Counted from the first letter of the stretch, positions 27,807 to 36,529 are shown. The stretch: 64,000 nt of DNA from Lachnospiraceae bacterium (GCA_004556655.1 SFGF01000008.1:1-64000), one strand, 5' to 3'. The notes: generated by a model not told the origin, from the sequence alone. Numbers and translations: made by a program.

Positions 27807-27866
27807 ACCGGACAGGGGACAGTTCTGTGTCCTAAAAATAGGACACAGAACTGTCCCCTGTCCGGT
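27807..27866. repeat. Perfect 27-bp hairpin repeat (copy B)
   Basis: The arms 27807-27833 and 27840-27866 are perfectly complementary around AAAAAT. A truncated repeat ACCGGACAGGG lies just upstream at 27796. The core is shared with the element at 20015-20077, differing mainly at two positions next to the loop-proximal half and in the loop. It follows the glucosidase stop. Confidence 0.85.
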
Positions 27867-27926
27867 TTCCCTGTTTATTTTTTAATTTGTCAAGGACTAA
27901 AACTTTTTTTAATTTCAATCAGAAGT

Positions 27927-27956
27927 GAATAGATAAAAGTGCATATGAGAATCATT
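27927..27956 (+). promoter_or_regulatory. Possible forespore-type promoter of sigG
   Basis: GAATA (27927-27931), a 15-base spacer and GAGAATCATT (27947-27956) resemble the sigma-F consensus (GYWTA, 15, GGNRANANTW) with two or three mismatches. This fits known sigma-F control of sigG but rests on weak sequence. Confidence 0.35.
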
Positions 27957-27997
27957 TTATTAGAAACAAATATTGTGACTTCAGGAGGATTCTTATT

Positions 27998-28777
27998 ATG
28001 GCACTTAACAAGGTTGAAATCTGTGGGGTAAATACGGCAAAGCTTCCCGTACTTACCGAGGAAGAGAAAGAATTGCTCTTTGAGAAAATTAAACAGGGGG
28101 ATAAAGAAGCCCGGGAATTGTATATCAAGGGAAATCTCAGGCTGGTCTTAAGCGTGATTAAAAGATTTGGCAGCAGTAATGAAAATGCCGATGACTTGTT
28201 TCAGATTGGATGTATCGGGCTGATCAAGGCAATTGACAATTTTGATACGACTCTGAATGTAAAATTTTCTACTTATGCGGTCCCCATGATCATAGGAGAA
28301 ATACGAAGATATCTTAGGGATAATAATGCGATCCGTGTCAGTCGTTCTCTTCGGGATATTGCATACAAAGCAATTTATGCAAAAGAGAATTATGTAAAAA
28401 ATAATCTTAGAGAACCAACAATTTTGGAAATTGCATCGGAGATAGGTATTGATAAAGAAGAAATCGTATATGCGCTGGACGCCATTCAAAGTCCGGTAAG
28501 CCTTTATGAGCCTGTATATACAGAAGGTGGAGATACTTTGTATGTGATGGATCAGGTCAGTGATAAGAAAAACCGGGAGGAAAACTGGGTGGAAAATCTT
28601 GCGTTACAGGAAGCTATGCAGAGACTGAATGACAGAGAAAAGCATATTGTGACACTGAGATTTTACGAGGGAAAAACACAGATGGAGGTGGCAAAAGAAA
28701 TCGGGATATCCCAGGCGCAGGTAAGCCGATTGGAAAAAAACGCACTCAAAAGTATGAGAACATATCTTCGTGCGTAA
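27998..28777 (+). CDS. sigG: RNA polymerase sporulation sigma factor sigma-G
   Basis: This is the late forespore sigma factor. The N-terminus MALNKVEICGVNTAKLPVL is the signature of SigG. Region 2 has DDLFQIGCIGLIKAIDNFD, region 3 follows, and region 4 ends MEVAKEIGISQAQVSRLEKNAL. The 259-residue length is standard. ATG 27998 follows CAGGAGGA. In many Firmicutes it directly follows spoIIGA-sigE; here four other features intervene. Confidence 0.96.
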   Translation: MALNKVEICGVNTAKLPVLTEEEKELLFEKIKQGDKEARELYIKGNLRLVLSVIKRFGSSNENADDLFQIGCIGLIKAIDNFDTTLNVKFSTYAVPMIIGEIRRYLRDNNAIRVSRSLRDIAYKAIYAKENYVKNNLREPTILEIASEIGIDKEEIVYALDAIQSPVSLYEPVYTEGGDTLYVMDQVSDKKNREENWVENLALQEAMQRLNDREKHIVTLRFYEGKTQMEVAKEIGISQAQVSRLEKNALKSMRTYLRA

Positions 28778-28817
28778 ATGACATATTATTATATATGAGA
28801 AAATAAAAAGAATAAGG

Positions 28818-28868
28818 TGGTCCATTTCATCAGTAAGTTACTTCTATTAATACTGTCGAAATGGACCA
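28818..28868. repeat. 11-bp inverted repeat between convergent genes
   Basis: TGGTCCATTTC (28818-28828) and GAAATGGACCA (28858-28868) enclose 29 bases. No T run follows on either strand, so it is not a classical terminator. It lies between the sigG and ATPase 3' ends. Confidence 0.6.
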
Positions 28869-28914
28869 TTCGATCCTTTATGCAGTATTTTCCGTGCGAG
28901 CCACAAGGTATAAT

Positions 28915-30054
28915 TTACAGGGTAATCATCGGAGAAGCACCGTATCGTCCTTCCAGATATTGTTTGAAGTATGTTTCGTCTTTACGTACTTTTTCCCCAT
29001 TTTCTTTTAAAAACAAAGCCAGAGTGTAGAGAGAAGAGGAACCTTCTTTATCCTTGGAAACCAGCCACAGTTCATCTCGACGAAAAATACTGTTATTCAT
29101 ATTGGAGTTTTCATGGGTGGCGGCAATAAGCTGAGCTCCCTCAGTATCTGTTTTTGGTGTGGAAAGCAGTCGGTAAAGATATCCTACAGTTTTTGGATGC
29201 AGATGGATTTCCGGATCGTCTGCAAGGATTAACGTATGATTTTCCATAGCCTGAATGATGCAGGCAAAAAGACACAGGAGCTGGCGGGTTCCGACAGATT
29301 CCTCTTCCCAGGTAAGATCTGCCTGATGATTCTGCTGTGAATGAGTCAAAAGGATACTTTCATCGGAAAGATGAATATTAGTGATATCCAGATTGAGAGC
29401 CGGAAGATGAGCCAACAAACTGGCCTTCAGGGTGTGGGATTTTATCACAGAGACGATAAGATCCTGTTTTATCCGGTGACCGGAAAAGAAAATCATGTTT
29501 TTAAAAAAACGGATAATGGATGTAATCTCATGGTCAGTCTTACTGATTCCCAGAAAATAGAGGAGAGGAATGGAATCTTCCAGACGGGAGACATCTGTCT
29601 GTTCCCAGGCTTCGCACAAAAAGACTCCTTCACTGTCTCTGTCAATCAGAACGTCAAATGTGTTTTCTGTCAAATCCCTTCCAAACAGATTTTCTTCTGT
29701 TACAATCTGATCTTGTATTTTTAACTGATATTCATATTCTCTGGTGTCAACCCGGAACAAAATATCAAATTCGACAGGTTTTTTCCGGCTGGCAGGGTCA
29801 AAACAGAAACAGGGATAAAATTCCTTCATAGAGGGAGCATCAAGAATCAGATTTCTGAGATCCCAGAGTCCTTTCAGAAAATTACTTTTACCACATCCGT
29901 TTGGCCCATAAATAGCTGCCATGGGAAGAATTCCCATATTATCAGAACTGCGGTAAAGATGCTCAGGAAACTCAGTGATCTTTGCTTCGGACAGATCAAG
30001 AACAGCGGTATTTTTAAAATTACGATAATTGGTTAATGAAAATTGAATCAGCAT
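28915..30054 (-). CDS. AAA family ATPase (AAA_21/RloA-like)
   Basis: The 379-residue protein starts at ATG 30054, after GGAGGAGATATC on the minus strand; an in-frame ATG at 30072 precedes that site. SMC/OLD-style features are a beta-strand start (MLIQFSLTNYRNFKN), Walker A IYGPNGCGKSNFLK, Walker B LILADDPEIHLHP and the switch His in AATHEN. The C-terminus LEGRYGASP resembles RloA-like proteins associated with phage defence or abortive infection, but no RloB, toxin or nuclease partner is beside it. Function unknown. Confidence 0.8.
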   Translation of the reverse strand: MLIQFSLTNYRNFKNTAVLDLSEAKITEFPEHLYRSSDNMGILPMAAIYGPNGCGKSNFLKGLWDLRNLILDAPSMKEFYPCFCFDPASRKKPVEFDILFRVDTREYEYQLKIQDQIVTEENLFGRDLTENTFDVLIDRDSEGVFLCEAWEQTDVSRLEDSIPLLYFLGISKTDHEITSIIRFFKNMIFFSGHRIKQDLIVSVIKSHTLKASLLAHLPALNLDITNIHLSDESILLTHSQQNHQADLTWEEESVGTRQLLCLFACIIQAMENHTLILADDPEIHLHPKTVGYLYRLLSTPKTDTEGAQLIAATHENSNMNNSIFRRDELWLVSKDKEGSSSLYTLALFLKENGEKVRKDETYFKQYLEGRYGASPMITL

Positions 30055-30167
30055 GATATCTCCTCCATTCATTTGTGTACATGAAAGCTTTCTGTAATGT
30101 AGTCACTTTTATTATATCATAAGAGCATTGTGAAACACAACAAACAATGAGATTTTTTCTCGCATTT

Positions 30168-30422
30168 TCACAGCTTTTTTAGGCATTTGTCTTCTTCGAT
30201 ACTTACAAGAATGATATCGTCCCCAATCTGGCAGATACATTCCCAGGGGATACAAAATTCACAGTCTCTTCCAAAAAAGCCCCAGAAACGTCCCGGGCCG
30301 GGTACGATCAAATGGGTGATCTGTCCGGTCTTGCAGTCAAATTCCACATCAACAGGACAACCCATACTTTTACATGTACAAGAGTTAATAATCTCCTTTT
30401 GCTTCAATTCAAAAATACGCAT
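30168..30422 (-). CDS. YlmC/YmxH-family PRC-barrel protein
   Basis: The 84-residue protein shows the YlmC/YmxH pattern: MRIFELKQKEIINSCTC at the N-terminus, CPVDVEFDCKTGQITHLIVPG, and a closing GDDIILVSIEE strand. The PRC-barrel family is linked to sporulation in annotation, but its biochemical role is unsettled. Four Cys residues in the first half are notable. It is divergent from nrdR; the two start codons are 148 bases apart. A TATAAT on the minus strand near 30465 could serve as its -10. Confidence 0.8.
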   Translation of the reverse strand: MRIFELKQKEIINSCTCKSMGCPVDVEFDCKTGQITHLIVPGPGRFWGFFGRDCEFCIPWECICQIGDDIILVSIEEDKCLKKL

Positions 30423-30488
30423 AGAAATCCTCCCATTCCATCGGACCGTTTGCTTCTTGTTACATTATATGAAATGCAGATAAATTTC

Positions 30489-30518
30489 TTGACGTAAGAT
30501 TTGTGATTATATTATAGT
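30489..30518 (+). promoter_or_regulatory. nrdR promoter
   Basis: TTGACG (30489-30494), an 18-base spacer and TATAGT (30513-30518), 51 bases before the nrdR start. Confidence 0.65.
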
Positions 30519-30569
30519 AAAAAAAGAAAAATGCGTGACCTAAAATGAGAGAAAGGATAGGTAAATACA

Positions 30570-31019
30570 ATGAAATGTCCATATTGTAACCAGGATAATA
30601 CAAGAGTTGTGGATTCCAGACCGGTAGATGATAATACAGCGATTCGGCGGCGCAGAATGTGTGATGGGTGTGGAAAACGATTTACAACGTATGAGAAAGT
30701 GGAGACGATTCCTCTGATTGTTATTAAAAAAGATCAGAACAGAGAGCAGTATGATCGTTCTAAAATCGAAGCAGGAGTTCTTCGGGCGTGTCATAAACGA
30801 CCGGTATCTGCGGAACAGATTCATGAACTTGTTGATTCTGTGGAGACAGAATTATTTAATATGGAAGAGAGAGAGATTCCCAGCTGTGTGATCGGGGAAA
30901 TCGTTATGGATAAACTGAAGGATCTGGAAGCAGTGGCTTATGTAAGATTCGCTTCCGTTTACCGGGAGTTTAAAGATGTCAATACTTTTATGGATGAATT
31001 GAAAAAAATGTTGAATTGA
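30570..31019 (+). CDS. nrdR: Transcriptional repressor NrdR
   Basis: This ATP/dATP-responsive repressor acts on ribonucleotide reductase genes. The 149-residue protein has the Cys4 zinc ribbon (CPYCNQDNTRVVDSR ... CDGCGKRFTTYE, residues 3-45) and then an ATP-cone (LIVIKKDQNREQYDRSKIEAG onward). ATG 30570 follows GAAAGGATAGG with a slightly long spacing. Length is typical. It is monocistronic and divergent from the YlmC-like gene. Confidence 0.96.
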   Translation: MKCPYCNQDNTRVVDSRPVDDNTAIRRRRMCDGCGKRFTTYEKVETIPLIVIKKDQNREQYDRSKIEAGVLRACHKRPVSAEQIHELVDSVETELFNMEEREIPSCVIGEIVMDKLKDLEAVAYVRFASVYREFKDVNTFMDELKKMLN

Positions 31020-31068
31020 ATAGCTGCTATGGATTCGTAAAAAAGATGTCAAAATTAACAATTATGAT

Positions 31069-31097
31069 TTGACAAATCGGCAGTTATGAGATACAAT
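31069..31097 (+). promoter_or_regulatory. Strong promoter of ABC transporter operon
   Basis: TTGACA (31069-31074), a 17-base spacer and TACAAT (31092-31097). The leader of about 55 bases contains an ATGGCA/TGCCAT pair but no T-box or known riboswitch that I can recognise. Confidence 0.85.
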
Positions 31098-31157
31098 TTG
31101 TACATTACATGGCAATTTAAAGCGTTAAAGCGATGCCATAGAGATAGGAGAGATAGT

Positions 31158-32228
31158 ATGAAAAAGATAATTGCAATCCTGACAGCCATGATGCTGACAG
31201 CATCTATGGCAGCCTGCGGTTCTTCTGATGCAAAGGATACGGCTGATACATCTGCAAGTGAAGAAACTACCGCAGAAGAAACTACAGATGAAACCGAAGA
31301 AGAAGACGCAGAAGAGCCAGTAGACGATGCTGCTGAGGATGGAAAAGTATACAGTATTGGTATCTGCCAGCTGGTTCAGCACGAGGCACTTGATGCAGCT
31401 ACACAGGGATTTAAAGATGCCCTGGTTGAAAAGCTTGGTGAAGGTAATGTAGAATTTGACGAGCAGAATGCTTCCGGTGATTCTGCAACATGTGCAACCA
31501 TCATCAATCAGTTTGTAGCTTCTGATGTGGATCTGATCCTGGCAAATGCCACACCAGCACTGCAGGCAGCAGCAGCAGGTACTGCTGATATTCCGATTCT
31601 CGGAACATCCGTAACAGATTATGCTACAGCACTGGAAATTGATGACTGGACAGGTGTTACAGGGAAAAATATTTCCGGAACAAGTGATCTTGCTCCTTTG
31701 TCAGAGCAGGCAGCTATGCTGAATGAGCTGTTCCCGGATGCAAAGAATGTTGGTATCCTGTACTGCTCAGCTGAAGCAAACTCTGTATATCAGGCAACTA
31801 CGATCCGCGCTTCTCTGGAAGAACTGGGATATACCTGTACAGATTATACATTTACAGATTCCAATGATATCGCATCTGTAACAACCAATGCAGCAGCAGA
31901 AAGTGATGTTATTTATATCCCGACTGATAATACAGCAGCATCCAATGCAGAAGTTATTAATAATGTATGTCTGCCGGCAGGGGTTCCGATCATCGCAGGT
32001 GAAGAAGGAATCTGTTCCGGATGTGGTGTTGCAACACTTTCTATCAGCTACTATGATATCGGATACAAAGCTGGTGAGATGGGTTATGATATCCTTGTAA
32101 ATGGCGCTGATATCACTACAATGGAAGTTGCATCTGCAGAAAATGTTACAAAGAAATATGATGCAGACAGATGCGCAGAACTGAATATTGAGATTCCGGA
32201 AGATTACGAAGCTATCGCAAAAGAGTAA
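31158..32228 (+). CDS. ABC transporter substrate-binding lipoprotein (COG2984/TrpX-like)
   Basis: ATG 31158 follows AGGAGAG; an in-frame ATG at 31086 lies inside the promoter and is excluded. The 356-residue protein has a lipobox (SMAACG), then a strongly acidic, Thr-rich linker (about residues 25-60), then a type 1 periplasmic-binding fold (YSIGICQLVQHEALDAATQGF; ANATPALQAAAAGT; VPIIAGEEGICSGCG). This family includes tryptophan/tyrosine importers. No T-box is seen, so the substrate remains uncertain. Confidence 0.88.
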   Translation: MKKIIAILTAMMLTASMAACGSSDAKDTADTSASEETTAEETTDETEEEDAEEPVDDAAEDGKVYSIGICQLVQHEALDAATQGFKDALVEKLGEGNVEFDEQNASGDSATCATIINQFVASDVDLILANATPALQAAAAGTADIPILGTSVTDYATALEIDDWTGVTGKNISGTSDLAPLSEQAAMLNELFPDAKNVGILYCSAEANSVYQATTIRASLEELGYTCTDYTFTDSNDIASVTTNAAAESDVIYIPTDNTAASNAEVINNVCLPAGVPIIAGEEGICSGCGVATLSISYYDIGYKAGEMGYDILVNGADITTMEVASAENVTKKYDADRCAELNIEIPEDYEAIAKE

Positions 32229-32257
32229 TAGAATAAGCAGGCAGAAATCTGCCGGAT

Positions 32258-32293
32258 AAGGCGGCAAAAGGGAAGTTCTCTTTTGCCGCCTTT
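32258..32293 (+). promoter_or_regulatory. Strong hairpin between binding protein and permease genes
   Basis: A 13-bp stem (32258-32270 with 32280-32292) has a short T stretch after it, and is preceded by a smaller GGCAGA/TCTGCC hairpin. Its position suggests partial termination or 3'-end stabilisation of the binding-protein mRNA. Confidence 0.7.
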
Positions 32294-32320
32294 CGTACTA
32301 TATTTACAGGAGGAAGAATC

Positions 32321-33247
32321 GTGGAGATTGTAAAACTTTTTAATGCATTGCCGGGGGCATGTGCCCAGGGATTGATCTGGGGAATTATGGCGATCGGGGT
32401 TTATATTACATACAAAATTCTTGATCTCGCTGATCTTACCGTAGACGGTACTATGTGTACGGGAGGGGCCGTCTGTATTATGATGATGCTGAATGGACAC
32501 TCTGTAGGAGTAGCATTGCTTTGTGCTTTTATCGCAGGTATGCTGGCAGGTCTTGCTACAGGAATTCTTCATACTACTATGAAGATTCCTGCGATTCTGG
32601 CAGGTATTCTTACACAGCTGGGACTGTATTCAATTAACCTGAGGATAATGGATAATAAAGCAAATCAGGCAATCAGTGTTGATAAGTATGATTTGCTGGT
32701 ATCCCTTCGATATATCAAAGGTGTACCATTTTACAAAAATACCATTGTGATTGTTGCGATTGTTATCTTGGTTGTGATTGCGATTTTGTACTGGTTCTTC
32801 GGTACGGAATTGGGTTGTGCAGTTCGTTCAACCGGATGTAATGAAAAGATGGCATGTGCCCAGGGAATCAATACGAATTTCTGTAAAATACTGGGATTGA
32901 TGATTTCTAATGGTATCGTTGCTCTGGCCAGCGGTCTTTATGCTCAGTATCAGGGATTTGCGGATGTCAATGCAGGACGTGGAGCTATCGTAATCGGGTT
33001 AGCAGCTGTCATTATCGGAGAAGTAGTCTTTGGAAAAATCGCACAAAACTTTGGATTTAAACTGCTGTCAGTAGCGTTGGGAGCTATCATCTATTATCTG
33101 GTACTTCAGGTAGTATTGTGGATGGGACTGAATTCCAATGATCTGAAGCTGTTGTCTGCAATTGTCGTTGCAATATTCCTGGCAATTCCGGCAGTCCTTG
33201 AATCATGGAAAACAAAACGTGCCTATACAGAAGGAGGTACCCGGTAA
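32321..33247 (+). CDS. ABC transporter permease (COG4120 type)
   Basis: GTG 32321 follows AGGAGGAAG. The 308-residue protein has about eight to nine hydrophobic segments of the BPD_transp_2 (livH-like) fold, with LPGACAQGLIWGIMAIGVYITY at the N-terminus and GCAVRSTGCNEKMACAQGINT as the cytoplasmic coupling region. It overlaps the ATPase start (TAATG) and so forms a translationally coupled importer with the lipoprotein and ATPase. Confidence 0.9.
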   Translation: MEIVKLFNALPGACAQGLIWGIMAIGVYITYKILDLADLTVDGTMCTGGAVCIMMMLNGHSVGVALLCAFIAGMLAGLATGILHTTMKIPAILAGILTQLGLYSINLRIMDNKANQAISVDKYDLLVSLRYIKGVPFYKNTIVIVAIVILVVIAILYWFFGTELGCAVRSTGCNEKMACAQGINTNFCKILGLMISNGIVALASGLYAQYQGFADVNAGRGAIVIGLAAVIIGEVVFGKIAQNFGFKLLSVALGAIIYYLVLQVVLWMGLNSNDLKLLSAIVVAIFLAIPAVLESWKTKRAYTEGGTR

Positions 33248-34044
33248 TGCTGATTATAAGTAATGTGGAAAAAACCTTTAATAAAGGTACAATCAATGAG
33301 AAAAAAGCCCTGAACGGTGTAAGCCTGGAATTGAAAGATGGCGATTTTGTTACTGTGATCGGAGGCAATGGAGCCGGAAAATCTACAATGCTGAATATGA
33401 TTGCAGGTGTATATCCGATTGATAAAGGAAAAATTATTCTGAACGGCGAGAATATTTCACAGTGGCCGGAGCATAAACGTGCAAAATTCCTGGGACGGGT
33501 TTTTCAGGATCCTATGATGGGAACCGCTGCTAATATGGAAATTCAGGAGAATATGGCGCTTGCGTACCGAAGAGGCCTAAAGAGGGGACTGAAGTGGGCC
33601 ATTACGAAGGAAGAGAAAGCCAGATACAGAGAATCCTTGAAAGAACTGGGATTGGGACTGGAAGATCGTATGACAAGTAAAGTCGGTCTCCTTTCCGGAG
33701 GACAAAGACAGGCACTGACCCTTCTTATGGCATCACTGAGAAAACCGGATCTGCTTCTTTTGGATGAACATACAGCCGCACTGGATCCGAAAACAGCTGC
33801 AAAGGTGCTGGAGCTTACAGAAAAAATCATTGCTGAACAGAATCTTACAGCTCTGATGATCACTCATAATATGAAAGACGCAATTCGTCTGGGTAATCGT
33901 CTGATTATGATGCATGAGGGACGTATTATTTATGATGTATCGGGAGAAGAAAAGAAAAATCTGGAAGTACATCAACTTCTCGAAAAATTTGAACAGGTCA
34001 GCGGAGAAGAATTTGCAAATGACCGAATGATGTTGGGAAATTAA
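33247..34044 (+). CDS. ABC transporter ATP-binding protein (COG1101 type)
   Basis: ATG 33247 overlaps the permease stop, with GGAGG at 33234-33238. The 265-residue subunit has Walker A GGNGAGKSTML, the signature LLSGGQRQALTLLM, Walker B LLLLDEHTAALD and the switch His in LMITHNM. The H in DEHTAALD in place of P is usual for this subfamily. It is the third and last gene of the importer. Confidence 0.92.
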   Translation: MLIISNVEKTFNKGTINEKKALNGVSLELKDGDFVTVIGGNGAGKSTMLNMIAGVYPIDKGKIILNGENISQWPEHKRAKFLGRVFQDPMMGTAANMEIQENMALAYRRGLKRGLKWAITKEEKARYRESLKELGLGLEDRMTSKVGLLSGGQRQALTLLMASLRKPDLLLLDEHTAALDPKTAAKVLELTEKIIAEQNLTALMITHNMKDAIRLGNRLIMMHEGRIIYDVSGEEKKNLEVHQLLEKFEQVSGEEFANDRMMLGN

Positions 34045-34056
34045 AATAATTATAGG

Positions 34057-34088
34057 ATATCCCCGGAATTGCCGGGGATATTTTATTG
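34057..34088 (+). terminator. Rho-independent terminator
   Basis: ATATCCCCGG pairs with CCGGGGATAT across a short AATTG loop and is followed by TTTT, directly after the ABC operon. Confidence 0.88.
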
Positions 34089-34155
34089 ATTTTCTGTCTG
34101 TGAAATGATAAACTTAAAGGCAGAATAAAAACTGATAGGAAATGGAGGCAATGAT

Positions 34156-35376
34156 ATGAGGACATTTGAAAAATCTTCCAAACTGGACGATGTATTATAT
34201 GATGTGAGAGGACCGGTGGTTGAAGAGGCGGCCAGGATGGAAGCGAATGGGCTGAATATTCTGAAACTTAACATAGGAAATCCGGCACCTTTCGGTTTCA
34301 ATGCTCCTGAGGAAGTGATCCTGGATATGCGTCAGTCTCTCTGGGATTGTCAGGGATATTCTGATTCTAAGGGACTGTTTTCAGCGAGAAAAGCAATCAT
34401 GCAGTACTGCCAGCTGAAGAAAATTCAGGATGTTACGATGGAAGATATTTATACCGGTAATGGTGTCAGTGAATTGATCAATCTGTGTATGCAGGCTTTG
34501 TTAAATGATGGAGATGAAATACTGATCCCGGCTCCTGATTATCCGCTTTGGACTGCGACAGCTACGCTGGCAGGTGGAAAAGCGGTACATTATATCTGTG
34601 ACGAAGAATCTGACTGGTATCCGGATATTGAAGATATGAGAAGTAAGATTACGGATAAAACAAAAGCCATCGTTATTATTAATCCGAATAACCCAACGGG
34701 TGCTTTGTATCCGAGAGAAATTCTTGAAGAGATTGTAAAGTTGGCTGAAGAGTTCGGATTGATCATTTTCTCTGATGAAATATACGACAGACTGGTTATG
34801 GATGGGCTGGAGCATATATCTATTGCGTCCATAGCTCCGAAAGATGTATTTTGTGTAACTTTCAGTGGACTTTCCAAATCGCATATGGTTGCAGGATTTC
34901 GTGTGGGATGGATGGTACTTAGCGGTAATAAAAAAGCGGCAGCAGGATATATTGAAGGCCTTAAGATGCTTTCCAATATGCGTCTTTGTTCCAATGTGCC
35001 GGCACAAGCTATTATTCAGACAGCACTGGGCGGTTATCAGAGCGTGAAAGAATACCTGGTTCCAGGTGGACGAATTTATGATCAGAGAGAATGTATCTAC
35101 AAACTTCTGAATGATATTCCGGGAGTAACAGCAAAAAAACCAAAGGCGGCATTCTACATTTTCCCGAAACTGGATGTGGAAAAGTTTAATATATATGATG
35201 ATGAACAGTTTGCACTGGATCTTCTTCGTGAAAAGAGAATTCTGATTGTACATGGGGGCGGATTCAACTGGCATGCACCGGATCATTTCCGTATCGTATA
35301 CCTGCCGAGAGTGGCTGATCTGGAAAAAGCCACCAGAAAACTGGGAGACTTTCTTTCTACATATCGACAAAAATAG
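34156..35376 (+). CDS. Pyridoxal-phosphate aminotransferase, class I (AlaT-like)
   Basis: The 406-residue protein has the class I fold landmarks: NIGNPAPFGFNAPEEV, INPNNPTGALYP, SDEIYDRLVMDG and the PLP-binding Lys in FSGLSKSHMVAGFRVGWM. It resembles the AlaT/YugH group that interconverts pyruvate and alanine or other amino acids. It is monocistronic and ends in a bidirectional terminator. Exact amino-acid specificity cannot be read from sequence. Confidence 0.88.
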   Translation: MRTFEKSSKLDDVLYDVRGPVVEEAARMEANGLNILKLNIGNPAPFGFNAPEEVILDMRQSLWDCQGYSDSKGLFSARKAIMQYCQLKKIQDVTMEDIYTGNGVSELINLCMQALLNDGDEILIPAPDYPLWTATATLAGGKAVHYICDEESDWYPDIEDMRSKITDKTKAIVIINPNNPTGALYPREILEEIVKLAEEFGLIIFSDEIYDRLVMDGLEHISIASIAPKDVFCVTFSGLSKSHMVAGFRVGWMVLSGNKKAAAGYIEGLKMLSNMRLCSNVPAQAIIQTALGGYQSVKEYLVPGGRIYDQRECIYKLLNDIPGVTAKKPKAAFYIFPKLDVEKFNIYDDEQFALDLLREKRILIVHGGGFNWHAPDHFRIVYLPRVADLEKATRKLGDFLSTYRQK

Positions 35377-35390
35377 TTATAATATGGAAT

Positions 35391-35420
35391 AAAAAAGAGA
35401 CTTTAAAAGTCTCTTTTTTA
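35391..35420. terminator. Bidirectional terminator
   Basis: AAAAAAGAGACTT and AAGTCTCTTTTTT form a symmetric hairpin with A and T runs on the two sides, between the convergent aminotransferase and arsR-family genes. Confidence 0.9.
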
Positions 35421-35786
35421 TTCCTGAACATGATCCAGTCCTTGAATCAGTATGGTAGCCACATGTGCATCAGCCAGTGAGTAATATACAGTTTTGCCGT
35501 CACGTCTGAATTTTACCAGAGAGGACTGTTTCAGTACTCTTAACTGGTGTGAAATGGCACTCTGGGTCATTCCCAACAATTCTGCAATGTCACAGACACA
35601 TAATTCCCCGCCGGAAAGCGCATACAAAATCCGTATTCTGGTGGGGTCTCCGAACACTTTATACAAATCTGCCAGTTTATAGAGAATTTCATCTGCAGGG
35701 GTCTCCGAAGGCAATTTGGGATGGTGATGATGGCAGATGTCACATGTTTCGATGATTGTTTCCGATAAATTCATGTCATGATTCAT
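35418..35786 (-). CDS. ArsR/SmtB-family metal-responsive repressor
   Basis: The 122-residue winged-helix protein carries two candidate metal sites: ELCVCD (Cys63, Cys65) at the alpha-3 position, and an alpha-5 set Asp106, His108, His119 and Glu122, the same DxH...HxxE spacing as zinc sensors such as SmtB. The N-terminal tail adds CDICHHHH. The recognition helix is MTQSAISHQLRVLK. It lies 17 bases after luxS on the same strand, so it is probably co-transcribed with luxS. No metal pump is adjacent. Confidence 0.9.
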   Translation of the reverse strand: MNHDMNLSETIIETCDICHHHHPKLPSETPADEILYKLADLYKVFGDPTRIRILYALSGGELCVCDIAELLGMTQSAISHQLRVLKQSSLVKFRRDGKTVYYSLADAHVATILIQGLDHVQE

Positions 35787-35803
35787 AGATTCACTCTTTT
35801 CTG

Positions 35804-36283
35804 TTATTCAGGATACACAAGACGATCCGGTTTGATGTCGGTGAGTACTTCTGTGAGAAAACGGTTCGCAAGATAATTTGCCATGGGGAGATTCATGTCG
35901 AGATAATTACCACAGTCTTTCGCAGAAGCTCCTGGGATTTCATCTTTATAATCCCGGATAAAAGTAAACATTTCTGTGAGAAGAGGGACAATATCTTTGG
36001 ATTCATAGTCACCGGCAAGAAGAAGATAAAATCCGGTACGGCAGCCCATGGGACCAAAATAGATAATTTTAGAACCAAATTTGTTATGGTTACGCAAAAA
36101 TGTGGCTCCGAGATGTTCAATTGCGTGAACTTCTGCAGTGTTCATGACCGGTTCTTCATTGGGAGAGGTCATACGAATGTCAAAAGTAGTAATAAGAGAA
36201 TCTCCTACCGGATCTTTCCGTGATACATATACACCGGGCTGGAGTTTCAGATGGTCTATGGTAAAACTAGTTATTTTCTGCAT
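35804..36283 (-). CDS. luxS: S-ribosylhomocysteine lyase
   Basis: It cleaves S-ribosylhomocysteine to homocysteine and DPD, the autoinducer-2 precursor. The start is ATG 36283 (MQKITSFTIDH) after AAAGGAGGA; an upstream in-frame ATG (36337) lacks this. Metal ligands His53, His57 and Cys124 and the catalytic Glu56 and Cys81 (PMGCRTGFY) are all present in a normal 159-residue protein. A TATAAT on the minus strand (36354-36359) may be its -10. Confidence 0.96.
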   Translation of the reverse strand: MQKITSFTIDHLKLQPGVYVSRKDPVGDSLITTFDIRMTSPNEEPVMNTAEVHAIEHLGATFLRNHNKFGSKIIYFGPMGCRTGFYLLLAGDYESKDIVPLLTEMFTFIRDYKDEIPGASAKDCGNYLDMNLPMANYLANRFLTEVLTDIKPDRLVYPE

Positions 36284-36529
36284 GAAGATGTCCTCCTTTT
36301 TATTTGTCTGTATGTCCTTATGCGGAGAATCTCGCAAAACAAGACTTTTTCTTATTATAACACAGTTGGGTCAGATTCGAAAAGCGGATTTTATGGATCT
36401 TTAAAAGCAGGTTTCACAGAATAAACATATTTTTATAACAATTTCACCACAAAGAATTTATATACTGTACCCATGAAGAAAGGAAATAAGATTTGATTTA
36501 TATATGAAAATGAATTGGAGGAATGTGTT

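Noticed and set aside
31098..31157. T-box or other riboswitch before the TrpX-like gene
   Set aside because: The leader is only about 55 bases with a small ATGGCA/TGCCAT pair; no specifier or T-box sequence is visible.
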